Positions 35,698 through 47,449 of a stretch of DNA of 64,000 nucleotides are shown here, piece after piece. The translations under genes and the position numbers were made by a program. The stretch's first letter is position 1. Each line of letters begins with the position of its first letter. Under the pieces are notes generated by a model. It saw only the letters and a program-made list of their open reading frames with translations. It was not told where the DNA came from and ran no database searches. The DNA is from Isoperla grammatica (taxonomy: Eukaryota; Arthropoda; Insecta; Plecoptera; Perlodidae): the NCBI GenBank assembly GCA_945910005.1, contig OX246741.1, forward strand, positions 45,185,740 through 45,249,739, written 5' to 3'.

Positions 35698-38418
35698 CAT
35701 AACGTAGGTGGGCATACAGCCTTAAGGTCATGGTAGGCCTACTCATAACGTAGGTGGGCATACAGCCTTAAGGTCATGGTAGGCCTACTCATAACGTAGG
35801 TGGGCATACAGCCTTAAGGTCATGGTAGGCCTACTCATAACGTAGGTGGGCATACAGCCTTAAGGTCATGGTAGGCCTACTTATAACGTAGGTGGGCATA
35901 CAGCCTTAAGGTCATGGTAGGCCTACTCATAACGTAGGTGGGCATACAGCCTTAAGGTCATGGTAGGCCTACTCATAACGTAGGTGGGCATACAGCCTTA
36001 AGGTCATGGTAGGCCTACTCATAACGTAGGTGGGCATACAGCCTTAAGGTCATGGTAGGCCTACTCATAACGTAGGTGGGCATACAGCCTTAAGGTCATG
36101 GTAGGCCTACTCATAACGTAGGTGGGCATACAGCCTTAAGGTCATGGTAGGCCTACTCATAACGTAGGTGGGCATACAGCCTTAAGGTCATGGTAGGCCT
36201 ACTCATAACGTAGGTGGGCATACAGCCTTAAGGTCATGGTAGGCCTACTCATAACGTAGGTGGGCATACAGCCTTAAGGTCATGGTAGGCCTACTCATAG
36301 CGTAGGTGGGCATACAGCCTTAAGGTCATGGTAGGCCTACTCATAACGTAGGTGGGCAAACAGACTTAAGGTCATAGAAGGCCTACTTATAACGTAGGTG
36401 GGCATACAGCCTTAAGGTCATGGTATTCCTACTCATAGCGTAGGTGGACATACAGCCTTAAGGTCATGGTAGGCCTACTCGTAACGTAGGTGGACATACA
36501 GCCTTAAGGTCATGGTAGGCCTACTCATAACGTAGGTGGACATACAGCCTTAAGGTCATGGTAGGCCTACTCGTAACGTAGGTGGGCATACAGCCTTAAG
36601 GTCATGGTAGGCCTACTCATAACGTAGGTGGGCATACAGCCTTAAGGTCATGGTAGGCCTACTCATAACGTAGGTGGGCATACAGCCTTAAGGTCATGGT
36701 AGGCCTACTCATAACGTAGGTGGGCATACAGCCTTAAGGTCATGGTAGGCCTACTCATAACGTAGGTGGGCATACAGCCTTAAGGTCATGGTAGGCCTAC
36801 TCATAACGTAGGTGGGCATACAGCCTTAAGGTCATGGTATTCCTACTCATAGCGTAGGTGGGCATACAGCCTTAAGGTCATGGTAGGCCTACTCATAACG
36901 TAGGTGGGCAAACAGACTTAAGGTCATGGTAGGCCTACTCATAACGTAGGTGGGCAAACAGACTTAAGGTCATGGTAGGCCTACTCATAACGTACGTGGG
37001 CATACAGCCTTAAGGTCATGGTAGGCCTACTCATAACGTAGGTGGGCATACAGCCTAAAGGTCATGGTAGGCCTACTCATAACGTAGGTGGGCAAACAGA
37101 CTTAAGGTCATGGTAGGCCTACTCATAACGTAGGTGGGCAAACAGACTTAAGGTCATGGTAGGCCTACTTATAACGTAGGTGGGCATACAGCCTAAAGGT
37201 CATGGTAGGCCTACTCAAAACGTAGGTGGGCATACAGCCTTAAGGTCATGGTAGGCCTACTCATAACGTAGGTGGGCAAACAGACTTAAGGTCATGGTAT
37301 TCCTACTTATAACGTAGGTGGACATACAGCCTTAAGGTCATGGTAGGCCTACTTATAACGTAGGTGGGCATACAGCCTTAAGGTCATGGTAGGCCTACTC
37401 ATAACGTAGGTGGGCAAACAGACTTAAGGTCATGGTAGGCCTACTCATAACGTACGTGGGCATACAGCCTTAAGGTCATGGTAGGCCTACTCATAACGTA
37501 CGTGGGCATACAGCCTTAAGGTCATGGTAGGCCTACTCATAACGTAGGTGGGCAAACAGACTTAAGGTCATGGTAGGCCTACTCATAACGTACGTGGGCA
37601 TACAGCCTTAAGGTCATGGTAGGCCTACTCATAACGTAGGTGGGCATACAGCCTAAAGGTCATGGTAGGCCTACTCAAAACGTAGGTGGGCATACAGCCT
37701 TAAGGTCATGGTAGGCCTACTCATAGCGTAGGTGGGCATACAGCCTTAAGGTCATGGTAGGCCTACTCGTAACGTAGGTGGGCATACAGCCTAAAGGTCA
37801 TGGTAGGCCTACTCAAAACGTAGGTGGGCATACAGCCTTAAGGTCATGGTAGGCCTACTCATAACGTAGGTGGGCATACAGCCTTAAGGTCATGGTAGGC
37901 CTACTCATAACGTAGGTGGACATACAGCCTTAAGGTCATGGTAGGCCTACTCATAGCGTAGGTGGGCATACAGCCTTAAGGTCATGGTAGGCCTACTCAT
38001 AACGTAGGTGGACATACAGCCTTAAGGTCATGGTAGGCCTACTCATAACGTAGGTGGGCATACAGCCTTAAGGTCATGGTAGGCCTACTCATAACGTAGG
38101 TGGGCATACAGCCTTAAGGTCATGGTAGGCCTACTCATAACGTAGGTGGGCATACAGCCTTAAGGTAATGGTAGGCCTACTCATAACGTAGGTGGGCATA
38201 CAGCCTTAAGGTCATGGTAGGCCTACTCATAACGTAGGTGGGCATACAGCCTTAAGGTCATGGTAGGCCTACTCATAACGTAGGTGGGCATACAGCCTAA
38301 AGGTCATGGTAGGCCTACTCATAACGTAGGTGGACATACAGCCTTAAGGTCATGGTAGGCCTACTCATTACGTAGGTGGGCATACAGCCTTAAGGTCATG
38401 GTAGGCCTACTCATAGCG
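35698..38418 (+). repeat. 46-bp minisatellite array, about 59 units
   Basis: Units run CATAACGTAGGTGGGCATAC, AGCCTTAAGGTCATGG, TAGGCCTACT. Many neighbouring units are identical, and a few variants (GGCAAACAGACTT, GTGGACATAC, CGTACGTGGG) recur in clusters, suggesting recent homogenisation. Each unit has TTAAGGTCA, a nuclear receptor half-site-like word, which may be coincidental. Confidence 0.97.
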
Positions 38419-38837
38419 CTGGGGGTAATCGGATTGCCTTATAAAACAACAAAAAGTGATATTATGATTACTTGCTAGCTCAGTTCGCGCAGTTCATTTC
38501 ATAGGATGAGAAAATACTGCGTCACCACAAATAATACTTGTGTTCACAGATTGCTTCGATAAATATAGCGTGAATTACGCAATACATAGAAAGAAAGCCT
38601 TATACCTCATATTATTTACTTAGGGTGTGTACTGTAATGTACGGTATTGACACAGACACCTGTTACCTGTGGTGAGTGAGTGGATAAATAGGCAGCTTGC
38701 CGCTTGCAGCGCTGCGAGCGTTCCGGCATCTAAACACTGCCTGCTAGAAGTCACCACAATACCCTCGAGGAGGCAGTGTGTCCACAGAAGTGAAATAGTT
38801 TAAGCACTAGGAAAACGCTCTGTGTGGCGCGTTGATA
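38419..38837 (+). repeat. Tail of the duplicated block
   Basis: It matches about 62561-62960 in copy 2 and ends in ACTAGGAAAACGCTCTGTG, the same word that starts the 37-bp array in copy 2. No coding capacity. Confidence 0.6.
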
Positions 38838-39029
38838 AAGGCTGGTCCACACAGATTTTTAAGACATACGATTTAAGGTTTAACGCGTAGTCGTAAAGTT
38901 GGATCATAGGAAACACGTACTGGCGTTCATTTAAAGTTTTAGTTTTAAGACGTTGTTTTCATTGTTGTTTTTTAACAACGTCTTAAAACCTTATGCATGA
39001 TGTCTTCAAAATCTGTGTGGACCAGCCTT
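38838..39029. mobile_element. Hairpin MITE, about 190 bp, with nested hairpin
   Basis: The ends AAGGCTGGTCCACACAGAT and ATCTGTGTGGACCAGCCTT are inverted copies. Inside, GTTTTAAGACGTTGTT pairs with AACAACGTCTTAAAAC (about 38942-38988). It splits a single copy of the 37-bp unit that is tandemly amplified at 62961 on. No clear target duplication. Confidence 0.75.
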
Positions 39030-39429
39030 TCGAGAGCGCGTCTACGTTCACGTTTTCCCGAATTTACGAAGGTGCAAAACAACGCCTGGAATCTACATGA
39101 TATTCGTTTAAACAGCGTGCGTGAAGACATGGTAGAGAGAGAAGGATCTAAAGTCGATGTGAGACTAGCAACGTTGGGACTGGTATGTACCAAACTAAAA
39201 TGTTAAACATTACAAGAAAAGACAAAGCCCAAAACGTACACAATCAACTTTAATAACAATTCAAAAAAGGGCACACTAACAAAAACAATCATATCAGTTG
39301 ATGCTCAACTTTTAAATGATGATATCTTTAATTGTGGCCAAGCCCTTTTTTGGCCATTAGTATAGCAATTAAAGGAATAAACAAATATTTAAATAGTTAT
39401 ATTACTTAATACAATTGAAAGATAAATAA
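39030..39429. other. Unassigned sequence with a short open frame
   Basis: The plus-strand frame from about 39030 to 39206 follows the MITE and has protein-like composition (contains REDMVEREGSKVDVRLATLG). A donor-like CTGGTATGT lies at about 39179-39187. I do not recognise it. It could be an exon remnant or chance. The rest has no supported feature. Confidence 0.3.
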
Positions 39430-40030
39430 ATGAAACACAAATAAACACACGAACAATAACCACGGTCAAAAACCGTCTCCTCGCTGAATCACATGCAATG
39501 GCGAGCTGCGTGCGCACCACTGATCTCCATAGAGGGGGGAAGTCGGTGCTCGGTTGACTGATAGCACGCGGGATAAAGTCTATCATTGCAGCCTCCTTAA
39601 ATTTTCTCTTCATTACGTTAGTCTCTTTCATTAAAACACACACATTTTCCCAATCTACACTTGTTTTACATTCAAAAAGATGGTCTTTGAGCTTGCTGGC
39701 AGCATGCGTTCTCCCTTCTATCGTTTTCCTGTGTTCACTTACACGCACTTGAACCGGCCTACCCGTCTCACCTATGTAAATTGCGTCACAATTGCAAGGA
39801 ATGCCATAAATCGCGTCCTTGCTTATTTGAGCGGGATCAAGTGGTTTAATCACCGTGAGGAGGCTCCTTAAGGTTGACGAAGATTTGAAAGAAATCTGAA
39901 TATTAAACTTGTTAGTGATACGACGGAGTTTTTCCTACACGCCTGGGATATATTCTACAGTTATAGTGGCTGCCGGATTCTCCCAAGTCTTGATACGGGG
40001 CACACTGTTAAAAGTCGAAAGGATAAAACT
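39430..40030 (-). pseudogene. Penelope-like element, inverted partial copy (GIY-YIG part)
   Basis: This is the reverse complement of 40448 to about 41135, with mirrored coordinates summing to about 80478. It encodes the same GIY-YIG endonuclease segment (YGIPC, YIGETGR, SEH and a later KRKFKEA). Relative to the plus copy it lacks about 95 bases near 39460, including the hammerhead-like core and the original stop, so its frame runs into non-homologous codons. It shares the plus copy's TAG nonsense codon between the RT and endonuclease parts. Inverted partial copies at one end are a known hallmark of Penelope-like elements. Confidence 0.75.
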
Positions 40031-40051
40031 TCCAATGTTCTACATGGAAGG

Positions 40052-41032
40052 GGGCGGTACACTGTAGAACACTGGCGACGATATGTTGACGATATATTTG
40101 CTGTCTGGTCACACGGTAGTGATAATATTGCCCCATATTTAGATCACCTGAATCAACAGGCTGTTTCCATCAAGTTCACGGTTGAAGTAGAAAAGGACGG
40201 AGTTTTGTCCTTCTTAGACGTCAATGTTGAAAGATCTGACCAAGGGAAACTGGTGACTTCTGTTTTCCGGAAGAAAACACACACAGATCAGTATCTGAAC
40301 TTCACCTCAAACCACCCTGCTAATGTTAAACGCGGAATAATAAAGTGTTTGTCTGCTAGAGCGTCAATTACGTGTTCCACTCCTGCATCGCTCAAGGACG
40401 AGAACGAGCATCTTTTACAAGCATTTTTAGCTAATGACTACCCAAGAAGTTTTATCCTTTCGACTTTTAACAGTGTGCCCCGTATCAAGACTTGGGAGAA
40501 TCCGGCAGCCACTATAACTGTAGAATATATCCCAGGCGTGTAGGAAAAACTCCGTCGTATCACTACCATGTTTAATATTCAGACTTCTTTCAAATCTTCG
40601 TCAACCTTAAGGAGCCTCCTCACGGTGACTAAACCACTTGATCCCGCTCAAATAATCAAGGACGCGATTTATGGCATTCCTTGCAATTGTGACGCAATTT
40701 ACATAGGTGAGACGGGTAGGCCGGTTCAAGTGCGTGTAAGTGAACACAGGAAAACGATAGAAGGGAGAACGCATGCTGCCAGCAAGCTCAAAGACCATCT
40801 TTTTGAATGTAAAACAAGTGTAGATTGGGAAAATGTGTGTGTTTTAATGAAAGAGACTAACGTAATGAAGAGAAAATTTAAGGAGGCTGCAATGATAGAC
40901 TTTATCCCGCGTGCTATCAGTCAACCGAGCACCGACTTCCCCCCTCTATGGAGATCAGTGGTGCGCACGCAGCTCGCCATTGCATGTGATTCAGCGAGGA
41001 GACCACGTGACCCATCCACGGGGGTAGCTTAG
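40052..41032 (+). pseudogene. Penelope-like retroelement, RT end plus GIY-YIG endonuclease
   Basis: A 5'-truncated element. The frame opens within the reverse transcriptase palm with catalytic YVDD at 40082-40093, then the RT thumb (LSFLDVNV, KKTHTDQYLNF). An in-frame TAG at 40541-40543 follows. The same frame then resumes into the GIY-YIG endonuclease, with YGIPC, YIGETGR, SEH and the downstream KRKFKEA whose Glu is the likely metal ligand. It stops at 41030. The RT-then-GIY-YIG order is diagnostic of Penelope-like elements, whose endonuclease nicks target DNA for target-primed reverse transcription. Missing RT motifs A-B and the nonsense codon make it non-functional. Confidence 0.85.
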
Positions 41033-41043
41033 TTCCCTCGCGT

Positions 41044-41071
41044 CTGAGGAAGACAGCGGACGCTGTCGAAA
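41044..41071 (+). ncRNA. Hammerhead ribozyme-like core of the Penelope-like element
   Basis: CTGAGGA (41044-41050) fits the CUGANGA core. It is followed by a hairpin GACAGCG-GA-CGCTGTC (41052-41067) and then GAAA (41068-41071), the order expected for core-stem II-core. GCGT just upstream could pair with ACGC just downstream as stem I, but stem III is not convincing. Hammerhead motifs are documented in Penelope-like elements. Activity of this copy is doubtful. Confidence 0.5.
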
Positions 41072-41135
41072 ATTTACGCACTGGTGAGTGTTTTATTTTT
41101 TGACCGTGGTTATTGTTCGTGTGTTTATTTGTGTT

Positions 41136-42747
41136 TTAATACTACTCCCGGTCTAATAGTCTTGGTTCTTATTCTTATTCATAAATAAATGACATTTACA
41201 AAATTAAATAAATTTATTGAAACACTTCGAGGTGAGAAAAACAAACTACCCACACATCAATTATAATAAAAAACAAAGTTGGCCAATGAATTTGTAACTA
41301 GCTTTTGATCATGTATAATACTGCCTCCTATAAATCAATAAAGATAATAATTCTAGTTAATTCATTTTAATATTAATTGTTGTAATTCATGAAACAGCTC
41401 GGGACAATTGGCATAATTAAACTGAAGAATGCAAATTCATCGGCCAAGCATTTTATTATGAATTATGTGTGTTTAATTTGTTTTCCCCAACTCGAAGTTT
41501 TTCAATAAATTTATTTACGTTGTAATTTTTATATATATATTTATTTTTAATTATTTTAAGAAATATAAACATTTATATTATATATTTGTTTATTTTAATT
41601 AATTGTTGGGCACGCTTCAAGACGTATTTAAATATTTTATGTTTTTTTATGTATGTATTCTATGTTTTGTAATGGTAGGGTGGAAGTCAATATCCATCCA
41701 ACCACTGATAAATAAATTTGATTGCCACAATCTTTTTATTACTTGTATATAAACAAATAATGTGTTTCATAAACGATTAGTTTAGGAGATATGACAGTGC
41801 TTTTATATAACATATAATTACAAAAAGAGTAATTATTACCGATGAGGTTATGAAATGTAAAACATGAAATTACGGAACATTTTAATACCTACATTTTGTT
41901 TTCACATGTAGTGTTAATACGGTTGCAAATGTTTAATTTCAATTTTACATAAACCAGCCACTGGTAGTCATATTGTACGTTATCTTTTTGCAAACAGTGC
42001 CTAGCCCGAACTTAAACTGATACAAGAAAACCAATAGACCAAATCTCTTACACACCTTGTGTTTGTTTTTTGATAGGCCTAATGCAAATAAACGGGACAG
42101 GATGTATTGGCCACAATCTATGATTCCATTTGTACAATTCTAAATGCTGTAGGTAGAATATTTTTATCAAATACTTTTACAAAATCAACATCCTAAAGTC
42201 CATCGGACAACATTGGATCATTCACACTATCCCAACGTTTTTCGTGCAAGTGTTCGATGAAGTCCGAAACAAAATGGCGTAAGATGACTACGTTCTTGTG
42301 AGAACCTTTGGTTTTGTTGCTTAGCGGAAAATAGTTTCTTTGCGGTAGAATGAATTTCCTCATATCACGAAGAAAAGAATTTCAGACTCCCCATCTTTCT
42401 CCCACTTCTTCGCCACCTACACAACAATTGGATGGTTTGTTCAGAAAAAAGTAGACACCTTGCTTACATTGGTTTCTTAGAGAGTATTCTCTCACAATTG
42501 TCGGTTTAATAATTGTCAACAATGTATGTTGGCGATATGTATATATCATACATATTAATACCAGGCTCAGATTCTTAGATGGTAGCCGGAATAAATAAAA
42601 TAATAATAATTTACTACGAATCAAAATTTCACATATGCACACCGCATAAATAATTAACAATGACAATTTACAGAGTAGTTTTTACGCCTCATATTGGATG
42701 CAGAGTTTATATAAAGCATTAAACATGTTATATATTAAGGTGGCACT
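41136..42747. other. No gene seen
   Basis: AT-rich sequence past the Penelope-like element. Minus-strand open frames here have no recognisable motif. Confidence 0.5.
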
Positions 42748-42825
42748 GGCTCGTTGGTCCAGTGGTTAGCATCCCTGCTTCCAATGCAGAAGGTCCCGGT
42801 TTAAAATCCCGGTTCAGGCAAATGT
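42748..42825 (+). pseudogene. tRNA-Gly-derived sequence (tRNA pseudogene or SINE head)
   Basis: TTGGTCCAGTGGTTAGCAT matches the D-arm/A-box of animal tRNA-Gly(UCC). It is followed by an anticodon-arm-like CTGC-TTCCAAT-GCAG and a degenerate T-arm, CCGGTTTAAAATCCCGG. The acceptor stem does not pair and the anticodon loop has lost a base, so a working tRNA is unlikely. Confidence 0.55.
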
Positions 42826-44056
42826 TTATTAACTTCTATTAAGGATTCAGTTCCATTACTTCTTGTCTTAGGAATAAGTGAACGGTGACCTTGGAGCCGT
42901 CCTAGCAACGAAGCACTCAATAAACTCAAAGTTCTGAATCGGCCTGGTTGATTCTGACATTTGTCCGCAAGTGTTCACACTGTCCAATCACTGATTCATA
43001 TGTTTCGTATTTGAAATATCGATCTTTGATTATTTATCGCTCACTCGTCGATGGTGTTTGGAGCCTTCAGGTTTGGTTTGGTTTAGTCGCTTTAAATTAA
43101 AGTCCCCCACTGCAAATCAGTTCCGTTACTGAGTGGGTAGACTCAAAATGAGAATGTTTTAATTTTATTAATTATGAACTCTACAAAACAACATCATTCA
43201 TTCAGATTGGCCAGTGAATACACACAAGTTCGTCCCTATCCAAAACAAGTCAGTAAAGAGGACTTCTCAAAAGGAAGCTTATCGCTCGCTTACTGAGCAA
43301 CGTAGTAAACGTCAAGCTTGTCATCAGAAAAGATGCACAGTTAAAAAAACAAGTGACCATCAACGATTTCTATTCAAATAACAAAAACCACTCGCTTGCG
43401 AGAATAGCGAAGACGGGAGCTCTGGATTCGGTCCTTTTTTAAAAGGTCGCCCATATTTATCACTTTCTCAAGAAAATTTACCATCACTAAATGAAACCGC
43501 TATTTTACTACTGTTCTTACAAACCCGCTTTGATACTGGCTAATCCTGAATATTCATGGTCGAAGTCGATGGTCCATGTTGTTTGGGCTGTTCTACTATG
43601 TAAAAATGTAAGTGGTTTGTCAAATTAAGGGGATGATTGATTGCATTAGTCTCCAACAACAAGAAACAGTTTCTACAAGTTCGCATTTTGCCGGCGTGTA
43701 TTAAAAATGGAGACGAACTGTAGACTAGGCTCTACCACTCTTGTGTCGCTCTACAGACTAAGGGTCAGGCTTAGTCATGATGATGTAGTTACGACTCGTA
43801 ACTACATCATCATCTTAGTTAATCAAACTGAAATGTATTCCAATTTAAAATGTAACTCATAATTTAAACACAAATTGTTAACAAGTGCCTATTCAATGTG
43901 AGAATTTACAGCTGTTGCTTCCGTGCGATAAATATATACTAATGTGTTATTAATACTCACCAAGAGCCCGATTACCCCATGTTCGAAGTGACCCCGGCTT
44001 CCCCCGAGCTATACATTACGCATTCTGGTGGCAAGAAAAGAACTACTATAAGGGGG
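42826..44056. other. No gene seen; contains a dispersed-repeat word
   Basis: TTAAAGTCCCCCACTG near 43097 and ACTGAGTGGGTAGACTC near 43130 recur at about 35375-35415 and 57412-57455, so part of this stretch is a dispersed repeat. A perfect 17-bp hairpin is listed separately. Confidence 0.5.
43777..43813. repeat. Perfect 17-bp stem hairpin with 3-base loop
   Basis: ATGATGATGTAGTTACG pairs with CGTAACTACATCATCAT around the loop ACT. It may be a MITE remnant or cruciform-prone site. It has no terminator meaning in this eukaryotic context. Confidence 0.85.
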
Positions 44057-44221
44057 AAAGTCGTCGTACAACAACTTCGGTAATGCTTTCTTCCTCAGTC
44101 AGTGATGTGTTAACGGTCTCGGTCAACCCGAGCAGGTATCTGAATTAGCCACGACCGCTGGTTGGCTGCCGCTCAACCACTCGTGACGGAAGCATTACCG
44201 AGGTTGTTGTACGACGACTTT
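44057..44221. mobile_element. Hairpin MITE-like element, about 165 bp
   Basis: AAAGTCGTCGTACAACAAC at the left and GTTGTTGTACGACGACTTT at the right are inverted copies. Pairing extends through CGGTAATGCTT with one mismatch. The interior has no frame. No clear target duplication. Confidence 0.7.
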
Positions 44222-45515
44222 ACCTGCTATGGGAGAGATCCCAAGTAAAACAACGCCATGAAAAGTGAAATCTTAAATCTTAACTCTTAAGAATGTCTGT
44301 AAACCGATATTTTACAAAAATATGGATTGATTCCGAATAAAGACAAATTGATGTGTTCTCGGAGATCAAAGTTACAAATATTCCCTGGAGAGAGATCGTT
44401 GAACTACCAAGCAAAACTTAGCAAAGATATTCTACTATTCCAATGTGTTTGGCGTCTAGTGTGAAGACAGGAAACACGCATAATTTACCCTTATAAAGGC
44501 GGCGACAAGAAAACAGTTGCGCTGCCCCGCGGACTGGATCAAGTTTGAGTAGATAAAGATGTTACCCTTATAAAACATAATTATTTTTCATCTCTTCCAG
44601 GATCAACCGACACCGGTTAGAGCTTCACCGCTAGGTTCGCCCCCTACCAAGAATGTGTCAGCACCGCAGTGTTTCTATTCAACCGCTATAGGTTAGTATT
44701 ACAAGGTCATATTAAGTCATAAAGCCGTCACTGACAAAAGCCTCATTGTCAAGAGTTACAACATGATAATGGAACCATTTAAGAGGTACAATACAGTAGC
44801 TTCTTAGCTGATAAATGGCATTCATACCGGGAAGGGTGTATGATGAGATACATAGAAAGCCGGTTTATTGTATTAATTTATGATACACATTTAAGTATGT
44901 GTTCTCATACTTTGCAATATAGATGGTTATGAAAACGTAGATAAGGTGTATTTGCAGTGAGAAAATAGGTTCTGCTACCTCCCCCTACCTCCCAACCCCC
45001 CTCTCCAAGATGTCTGCCAATAAAACCTTTTATTATTATCCAGTGTTGCGCTAATATGCAATAAACTTGTAAGTTGGTTTCACTCTGTCAGCTCTGTGCT
45101 CCAGTTCTCGTCCGATATTCGATGAAATAACCTCATTGTTTGAGTTTCCGAAAAACTAACACTTCGGTGAATTTGACGCTAGATAGCAGCACGGTTCAGA
45201 TTCCTTTGACGTCCCGACACTCATGTGCAACTGATATTAATGTGGTCGCATCTGGACTGAGGTGGAACCGAAGTCGGACCCCCACATCCCCCCCATCCAA
45301 AACACACACACATTTTAGTTGTAATCCGTCATTTTGTCTTATGGTTGTGTTATATTCATTTTAATAGTTAAAACTTGTTTTGTAAAATCGTATATATTGT
45401 GTATTAATCAGGACGCTAGATCCTTGAGTTCATTTAATGTACATTGCCAGCCTTTCCTTAAAAAAGGTTGATTTTTGTCTCTATAACTGTAAATAATAAA
45501 ACGTTTTATTTTTAG
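44222..45515. other. No gene seen
   Basis: No supported coding region. A splice-like segment at 44602-44691 was considered and rejected. Confidence 0.45.
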
Positions 45516-45575
45516 GTGGTGGGTCTTCTCTGGCATTGTGAGGAATGCAACACGAAACACAACTATAGCACCAAC
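45516..45575 (+). other. Candidate isolated 60-bp exon
   Basis: A segment bounded by an acceptor-like TTTTATTTTTAG and a consensus donor GTAAGT, open in one frame for 20 codons with two CxxC-spaced cysteines (HCEEC). There is no supporting neighbour exon in the window, so this may be chance. Confidence 0.2.
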
Positions 45576-47449
45576 GTAAGTATTTGCATACCGATCTCAG
45601 GTTATTGTCTACTGCCCCTTTCAACCGCGCCAATTGAAAGAAACTCAACAGATGCCGGGCGTTCTTTCACACATTCGTAAATGCATGTTTACGCTTAGTC
45701 GAGTGCACAGGCGGTTTGGCCACACACACCATTACATGTGACCAACGGAAGGTTATAAATTATCCACAATTGACCTGTTTAGATTAAATGGTAGGGATTA
45801 GGCTTGGACTCAGCTGTGTCGTAAGCATCAGTAACTTAATTTGATCCAACTATATGTGATTGTTTGCAGTATTGCTATAAATGTGTCTCAGAGTTATAGT
45901 GATCACAAGTGTATAAAACAGATTTTAAATAGCATGACCTCCTTCTCGTATAACTTATATGCTAGACGATTAAATACAAAAACCTTCAGCAATGGCTGTA
46001 CAATGGTATAATACTTTTAAATGTATAAGATTTTTTTTATTCAATAAATTTGATGTTGTTTTTTCTTAAATACATTGGTTTTCCATACACTGCTTGCAAA
46101 AGGTAAAACTTGAATTAAATATATATATTTAAAACGAAAAGCTTTTTCCTCAAAGGTGGCTTTACTAACCAACGTTAAAAAGCGTTGATATGTTTTTGTG
46201 AAGGAGAATCTTACTATCAATTGTTACGTCTAATGTAATGTAATGTTTGCTTAACTTGAATGCTGGCAGTTGGCTTCAAACGACACATTTAAAGTTTATT
46301 TATGAGTTTTATGCTCTCACAAATTCATTTCATAGATCTTAAAGTTTTTAGATTTTTAGCTTTAATATACACAACACTTTTGATAATTTTTCTTTTATCT
46401 TATACATACAAATATTTTAAATTATTTTTAAATCGTAATATCAGCAATAGTTATTTTTTCGCCTTTCATAACTTTATGAACGGGTATCGGTGTCTTTATC
46501 TGTACATCATTGTCCATCGTCATCGGTCCCGTTTGTCCGTGAAGCCACTGAAATCCCCAAACACCCTAATAAACTCAAGCGAGTGAGGCTTAGCCGAGTT
46601 TAGAGACCTATACTACACATCGCATCAACAACGTGCGGAAACCACAACAAGCATCTCAGAGATAGCATCGTGCGATACAAACACTAGCGCCACCAGGGTC
46701 GAACCTGTAGAGCGGCCGTAGGGTAAACCACGAATGGAGAATACGCAATAAATGATAGGGCGGGTCACAGTCGCGGCGTGGAGATGGATCGAGAAGGTTT
46801 TTGCACAGTAGAGTTGAGCATATGATTTGTTTGTGGTTGCTATGGAGTTTGTTCTTCTAATTAAAAAAACATGAAATAAAACAAATCCTGTACTTACCTT
46901 GGCGTATGACTGTGCATCTCATAGTGTAACTTACTAAAGCATTCAGCATTTTAAAGATTTAAAAGCAATCCACTCTTCTTTAGGGCACTAGCAACACCAA
47001 AAGACAACAATGGAACACATGAATTTGACTGATGGACAAACAATCAGCTGTAAAAATAATAAATTTGCAACCATAGAAAACAAAACAAGTGTAGCAATAG
47101 TTACTGCTCGCCATTTAAAACTTTTAATGATAGACAACGACTAAGTGAAAGTTTCGTGTGTGTTTTTTTTTTTTTTTTTTTTTTTTTTCCAAATCCAGAA
47201 GGAATTATTTTTTTGACAGCTTGTTGTTTGTCCATTGATTCAATTAATTGTTTCATTGTGTCTTTTAGTGTTGCTAGTTCCCTATACCCAAAGTCATGTT
47301 TAGCTATCTACTGGTTCGGCACTTATCAATATTAAAGAAAAACAAAAGGTCATTGCTTCATGTTGGAATACAGATAACTTTTTTTAATTTTATAACAGAT
47401 AGCAATTTGCAAATAATCTCTCTTTCTTATCGTAGTAGTAATAATTAAG
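45576..47449. other. No gene seen; T-run and a diverged repeat piece
   Basis: A run of about 26 T lies at 47163-47188. Around 46800-46920 the sequence resembles the start of the duplicated block (GATTTGTTT, GGAGTTTGTT), probably a degenerate member of the same repeat. No credible frame. Confidence 0.5.

Noticed and set aside
42748..42825. Functional tRNA-Gly gene
   Set aside because: The acceptor stem does not pair, the anticodon loop lacks a base and the T-arm is degenerate.
43960..44030. Minus-strand exon-like segment between GCCACCAG and GTGAGTATT
   Set aside because: All three frames contain stops.
44602..44691. 90-bp exon-like segment with acceptor TCTCTTCCAG and donor GTTAGT
   Set aside because: The only open frame ends in TAG exactly at the donor, and no partner exon was found.
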